A stretch of 64,000 nt of DNA, taken from the NCBI GenBank assembly GCA_023078555.1, contig CM041198.1, positions 7,859,836 through 7,923,835 on the forward strand, given 5' to 3'. This document shows positions 58,401-64,000 of this stretch, piece after piece. The translations under genes were made by a program, and so were the position numbers. Origin of the DNA: Ulva prolifera. Taxonomy: Eukaryota > Chlorophyta > Ulvophyceae > Ulvales > Ulvaceae. Numbering within the stretch: the stretch's first letter is position 1; each line of letters starts with the position of its first letter. The notes under the pieces were generated by a model. That model worked only from the letters and a program-made list of their open reading frames with translations. It ran no database searches and had not been told where the DNA came from.

Positions 58401-61400
58401 CACAAGCGCCAGCACACACATCCAGCAACGTGCGAGTTTGAATGCATGAAGATCTCATCGGGAGAAGGCTGGCCATCAGCATTGTGCACTTGATACCCGC
58501 AGTGACATCCCCGGTGGCATTGCACTGAACAGGCCCGTCCACCGCTCTGAAAGTCTATATAACTTCACACGGTCAGTGCCTGACACTCAGGTTCTGTACA
58601 TTTCAATGGACTGTGTGGTCATCACGGCGCACTGGCAGCCTTACTTCCAGTCCGCATGCTGATGGTGAGCTGCGTTGTGCTAGTGTTTGGTCCAGGCCTT
58701 TAAATTCACTGAGCCAGTGCCGATCAGCGTTCAAATACAGCGCAGCATGAACAGACTCTTGACTCTTCAGCACTGAAGCTATGCCTGTGCACCCGATGCT
58801 CCTTGGCGAGCGGTTTGGGCACAGCAAACCATACATGACCACATGAAGGAGCAACATATGTTCACCAAAAAACCCCAGCACACAAGCAAACAATGCTTCC
58901 TGGATTAGGATGCAAGTACACACCTGTATTCTGAGAGTATAGCTCAGCCTCGCCAGTGAACCCAAGGCCTTCCAGAGTCGCACTGAGCTGAGCTACGAAG
59001 CCACGCCCTGCCAGCCCACCAATGAGCCTCGATGCAACGACCGCCTGCAGCCAGTGCACAGGAACGCGGTGAGCAGTGCAGCCACAGCATTCCAGCTGCT
59101 GCGCGAGACACGCCAGCCACGCGAGAGTCCGTTCCGGCCACGGCACCGTGTCCTTCGTCACGTCCAGGCCTGAATGCTGCGCAGCCCGTGCGCCACCGCG
59201 CATCAGCGCCGCAAGCTGCGCCTGTGTCAGGCTCAGCTCCAGCCAGCCCCACAGGCTATGTGGAGCTGCGGGGAAGGCCGGGCTCTGCTGCTGTGGGAGA
59301 GCCTCCCCGCCTTCATCCGCCCCAGAGTCTGCAGGTCGTGCCCTCTCTCCTGAGTCCAACGGGACCTCACCAGCCTGTGACTCTGCTTCTGCCTGTGCCC
59401 TGGCCACCGCGGCGGCTTCGTCCAGCCACACCAGATGGACTGCGGATGCGGCCATCTGCGCCGCACATGTGTGTGCGCACATCAGCCACGCAAGCCGCGT
59501 CATCGTGTCGCCCGCGGCGAGCGATGCGAGCACGCATGCACGCATCGCCGCATCCAGCTGCGCCACCCCCTCCAGCTGCCCATCCTCCAACATCTGCTGC
59601 ACCAACTGCAGGGTGCTCACCACCGGCCCGCTGCCCCTGCCGCCTGCGATGCATGAATGAGACAGCGCTGAGCATGTGGAGGATGCGGAGGAGGCCCGAG
59701 ACCTCCGCCGGGCAACCTCTCCAAGTGTGTATGTTGCATCGACGGACGGCGCTGACCCGGCTTCTTTGCCAACCAAAGCCGAAACCGCCGTCGCCAACCG
59801 TGATGCCACCTGCGCTTCAATGCTAGCTGCGGTGCCGCTTGAAAGCAGCCACTCCATGCATGCCAGCTGCGCCTCTGCAGCGAGCGCAGGGCTCACCGCA
59901 GCCACCTGACACGCCCGCTCCAGCGCCTTGAACTGCTCCTCCCGCCCCACCGCAGCACGCGCCGCAGCAAGCCACTGCGGCGCTTGGAATGCACGCGTGT
60001 ATATGCCCAGCTTCGATGCAACCACTGCCACGTCTACCTGTGGCACCCTCGCTATCTCGAACAGCCAACGCCACACATTGGCGTGAGCGTCGTGAGCCGG
60101 CGGCTTCTGCCAAGCACGCGCATGCGCACACGCGTCCTCCGGCCGCCCAGCACTCAGCAGGCAAGCGCATAGCAGCGCGTTGATGCGTGCATCTAGCGCT
60201 GGGTCCACTGGGGCCGCGCCATCACTGCCGCGGCGTGCGGCGGCGCACACATGCGTGAGGGGGTCCACGAACGCGGCGCGTAGCGCCGGGTAGTCGCAGC
60301 CGCCACAGCACGCGTTCCACGCGCACTGCACGGCGGCGCGGAGGGTGTCCTGGCGCTTCACGTTTGTGGCGAGCTCCGTGGCGAGCGCGGCGAACCACGC
60401 CGCCTCAAGCCGCATGCCAGTCTGCGTCGGCAGCGGCTGCGTGCACGGATTGACACCCTGGAGATACGCCCGGCTGCAGGTCATGGCCGCGTGTGCCTGC
60501 CAGAACTGCGCGTGCTTTGACTTGCCTGCACGACAGATGTTGATGGCCGTCCCGGTCGCAGGAGTCCCCACATGGCTGCAGTGCTGAGTTGCCACCTGGG
60601 CGCCAGCTGCATCAGCTGTTGCCAGGGAGCTCCCCACTCCCCCGATTGGCACACATTTATACAGCCAATTTGTTGCCATGGCCGCAGGACAAGCTATGTG
60701 AAGCATCGACGCCACAGTCGTGAGATGCTTGCTAGCTGCGGCGACAGGGCAGCAAGATATACAATACCACTTGCATGTTTGTTTATGAGCCGTGATTCAA
60801 ATGTACGCCAAATAGACAGCCTAGGTCGACAGCGGGACAGGGCAGCTAGATAGAACAAAATCTCAATGCATCGTAGTTTACTGGCAGTGTGAAGCAATCA
60901 CGTGCACGGTTTTTCACGTACAGATGGAACTTGCGGGCGGGCTGTCGATTCCACGAAATGTCCAGGTGCCAAAGGTCCATAACTGTGGACAGCGATTGTT
61001 TCAGACTCGCAGGAACTACATAGATACCGTCGGAATCCGCCTCTTGTGGACGGAACCTCAGCGGAGGTTTGGTCGTGTGACAGGCTGTATGCAGGCGTAG
61101 CAACATCCATGCAGACACCGACAGCTCCCACAATTGGGTTGCTATGCACACGTGGAGAGGCACCGACACGGAGCTCACAGAGGGTCCAGCATCGTCGCCG
61201 CACCTGACGCATACGTGGCGGTGCCACGGGCGACGGCCTCGCCGCGCTGGCCGGCGTCCAACTTGAGCGCTGCACGCGCTGCGCGGACGGCAGGAGACGG
61301 CAGGTTTCGCCGCAGCGCAGCGGCCGCCAGCTTTGCCGCCAGCTCCACGTTGTCAGGGGCTTCAGCAGCCAGCTTGTCCATGGCAGCCCTCGCAGTCGCG

Positions 61401-64000
61401 TGGCCTTCTGTCAGGCTAGCTGTGGTTTCCGCTGCGGTCCGTGGACAATCCAGCGCCTCGATGGTGTGGAGCACCTGCAGCCACGTTTCATGTGAGATTC
61501 GATGACACGTGCGGTGGCGATTTCCGTGATATGTCCACAGAGCTTGCCACCCTGTGGTTGCCTGTCGTACAGCAAAAGCACAACAGTTTCTGGTGGGGAT
61601 TGGCCCTACTGCTTGTGGAAGATGACTGCATGCAATCTGCTACAGAATGTTCTACATGAGCTATCTAAGAATATTCTAAATGTGATCGGAATATTCTATA
61701 TGTGTGACGCAAGGGACATGATATCAGGGCATCAGTGTGAAGCATTTCAGACACTGAATGACAGACCATGGCAGGTACTCAGCCATGGTATGTCTGCCGA
61801 GACGCAAACTTCTTAACACTATGGCAGTGACTGGAGACAGAAGTATGCAATACTGTCTCAGGTGACTGTTGAAGGCGCAGTCACCTGTTGACATATTGTG
61901 ACAGACATGCGCAGCATGAGCTGTCACTGGAGCACACTAGTGCACAATCACAGCTGAGAACTGTGTGAACTGTCACAGGTGGGAGGGCACCATGCTTCTT
62001 GATCACAGTGATATGGCCATTGTTTGCAAGTTGCCAACATGGCTGATGTGACCAGTACATGAGTAATCAATTCAAAGGTTTCACATTCTATCACTTAGAT
62101 TCAATCAAGATTCCAATCACGATGAAGTCAGATTGTGGTTTGCTCATCCCACATGCAACAAGATTCATCCTTGCCAATCAATGAGTCACGGTATCCCAGG
62201 ACTGTCACACCTCAGATACGGCCTTCTGCTCTTTTGAGATAGAGTCAAAGGAGGCATGGGGAAAGCCCAGCATCGTCTGCAGCTGTGTGTAACTTTCCAA
62301 CAGGTCTTGGCAAGGCACCGATGTAACTTTTGCAAAAGCTGCCTCAAGCACGTCAAGAACTTCTTTCAATTGAACTTTTGTGTCGTCTGAGATCGATTCT
62401 GATTCACCTGCCTGTTTGTGCGTTGCCTCGCACTTCTCCAACGGAAGAGGCTGCCAGCTCTTACCTGCATGAAAATGCGGGCAGCTGATGCCTCCAACTG
62501 AAGAACATGCCCTGGGTTTCATCGATAATAGTTCGGATGATCCTGTTCCATGCTGCCAGTTGTTGAAGTACCGACGCTAGCCAGGCACAAAGCCCTGATC
62601 TAACTGCAACGGTGGTGGTCATAGTTCAAAGCGGCACTGCAGACAGAAAATAGAATCAAGTTGAGATGCTGCAGTTTCAAATGTACATGGGAGGTTCAAC
62701 AAGCAGTCACCTGGACCAGAGGTATGACGTGTGTTCCATTCGGAGCTCACTGATACATTACACACTCCAAACACAGCCCTTAGCGCACTGGGTCAACACA
62801 GTTGTGGCCACAAAGGATATGAGTAAGACTCCCTATGCGGACACCATTACTCTTAGTATCTCTCTGCATGCAAAGCAGTAGCGCAAGCACAATGCAGCAG
62901 AGCAAAAAAGCACAACGGAGCAGAGAACAATAGACGCCACCCCATGATCCCACTACTGCCGCCCGGCCTAGCCACTGCTTTGTGCATCATATTCGGTCCT
63001 TTGGAGAGACGATCTGGTCAAATTGAAATACTAATCGTGACCTAAAGTCTACGTTGGTAGATTTATCCCAAAGCTGCAGACTGCTGCTGCTGTCAGTTGT
63101 ATGCCTTATCCACTCATGGTCCCAACAGTAATTCAGATGAATCACCATGCTGAAGAGCCAGTGTACACACACGCCGCTGCCATTGTGGCTCCCATGGTGG
63201 CAATGGCCAATGACAGCAATGGCCTGAGTCAGTACCAGCGATGCAAGCAAAAAGAAAAAGAGATGTTTCTATCAGCAACAGAGGTATAGCACACCTCCGT
63301 TTCCGGCTACATCATGATTCTGGCGTAGTGTGTCCAGCAGGCACTGATGTCTGGCGCCCTTGCTTGCAGCCACCACGATGTTGCGTAGGAGCTCCTGGCG
63401 CTGTTCGCCCTCATCAAGCGTCGACAGGATGCGCGCCACCTGCAGCAGCTGTCCTGCAATAGCGCTGTACCTGCAATCATTCACCATATGTATCTACAAT
63501 GGTCATTAGCAGAACTCCTGGACGCCCACATTGAGCACATTAGCGCATCATGGTGACAAATCGTTGTCATGTACTTCTTACACAGCAAGCAGTGCATGCT
63601 TGCCTGAAGCGGATCTGGAGGCTTGTGACATATCTGAAGCACACAGTTGACACGTGTACATACTCGCCTACAACGGCTGCAGCAACCATTGTCTGGGGTC
63701 ACTGTGCACACCGCTGTGATGGTGACCACTGATGCAAAATGTCTATTGAGACACATGTCTCGCCCTGAGCTACCGTAGCAAAGCAGAGTACCCTGCAGTC
63801 AAGCAGCAGAGCCCACTGCAGCACACCAGCCTTCCTGCATCGAGCCGAGGTACGCGTTCCAGCAGTACACCGCTCCATTGATGACAGCCCAGGGCTTCTG
63901 GCAGTCAAGTGCCTTCTGCATGCCTTTGACAAAACCGGCGGCCACGGTCTGCTGGAGCTCTTCGACCGTCACAGCAGGCGCCCGGACAATCTGCCCTTCA
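52482..64000 (-). CDS. CFAP46: CFAP46-like central-apparatus protein, C-terminal part (5' end outside window)
   Basis: Nine exons join in phase: >64000-63827, 63470-63345, 62511-62211, 61474-61204, 60525-58924, 58360-58104, 57253-56874, 56490-56247 and 56159-52482, about 2344 residues. CFAP46 (FAP46 in Chlamydomonas) is a scaffold of the C1d projection of the central pair and affects flagellar beating. Evidence: great length; a body of Ala-rich helical-repeat segments (AAEAPDNVELAAKLAAAAL, RCLLRLAQLEGLAGD); and, near the C-terminus, PRLAALPLEALAALVEV with ALARDRSL, recalling the family's conserved end. The last exon is 3.7 kb and includes acidic, Pro/Gly-rich inserts between helical parts; it ends in Lys5. 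The third exon's acceptor (62512) is the least certain joint, and a small exon could be missed between 57254 and 58103. The name rests on remembered family features, not on an alignment. Confidence 0.7.
61645..61696. promoter_or_regulatory. Three GAAnnTTC elements (heat-shock-element-like)
   Basis: GAATGTTC at 61645-61652 and GAATATTC at 61669-61676 and 61689-61696 lie in an intron of the CFAP46-like gene. Each is a GAA/TTC inverted pair as bound by heat-shock factor, but the 20-24 bp spacing is looser than in a standard element. Confidence 0.3.

Noticed and set aside
1..64000. CRISPR arrays, rRNA genes, integrated viral genes or transposase genes
   Set aside because: No regularly spaced repeats, rRNA-like segments, or reverse transcriptase, integrase, transposase or capsid motifs were seen in any frame.

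Overview
This window is nuclear DNA from a eukaryote with intron-rich genes. Several proteins look most like green-plant or green-algal versions: the TatD-family nuclease, ribosomal protein eS24 and a plastid/bacterial-type phosphatidylglycerophosphate synthase. A large gene resembling CFAP46, a flagellar central-apparatus protein, shows that the organism makes motile flagella. A flagellated green alga or a related protist fits best. The species cannot be fixed from the sequence alone.

All gene models were built by hand. Open frames were joined at splice sites whose phases agree, and at places where known families are continuous. Layout: 1-9.5 kb is mostly non-coding, with weak gene candidates around 3.6-4.8 kb and 8.0 kb. 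9.59-11.68 kb (+) is a TATDN1-like nuclease. 12.20-13.08 kb (-) is an unrecognised coiled-coil protein. 13.1-16.3 kb shows no gene. 16.26-22.49 kb (-) is a DDX42-like DEAD-box helicase. 22.85-25.34 kb (+) is the splicing factor Prp18, head to head with the helicase. 25.93-27.70 kb (+) is ribosomal protein eS24. 28.50-28.78 kb (-) is the last exon of an unknown acidic-tailed protein. 29.10-30.29 kb (-) is PGP synthase. 32.42-42.81 kb (+) is a 12-exon SulP transporter fused to a STAS and a cyclic-nucleotide-binding-like domain. 42.8-50.3 kb is repeat-bearing and mostly empty. 50.34-51.08 kb (+) is a small secreted cysteine-rich peptide precursor. 52.48 kb to the window end (-) is the C-terminal part of CFAP46.

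No operon logic applies. The one functional link by neighbourhood is the divergent pair DDX42/Prp18, both spliceosome factors, which share about 360 bp of upstream DNA. GC-rich genes mostly use GTGCG 5' splice sites (three introns of the transporter gene appear to be GC-AG), while the less GC-rich genes lean towards GTA/GTGAG-type donors. Introns and spacers are full of TGCATG(CATG) motifs. A palindromic repeat of about 45 bp occurs three times.

The best candidates for something undescribed are the secreted cysteine-rich cationic peptide (50338-51082), the transporter with a degenerate regulatory domain, and the splice-site and TGCATG features.
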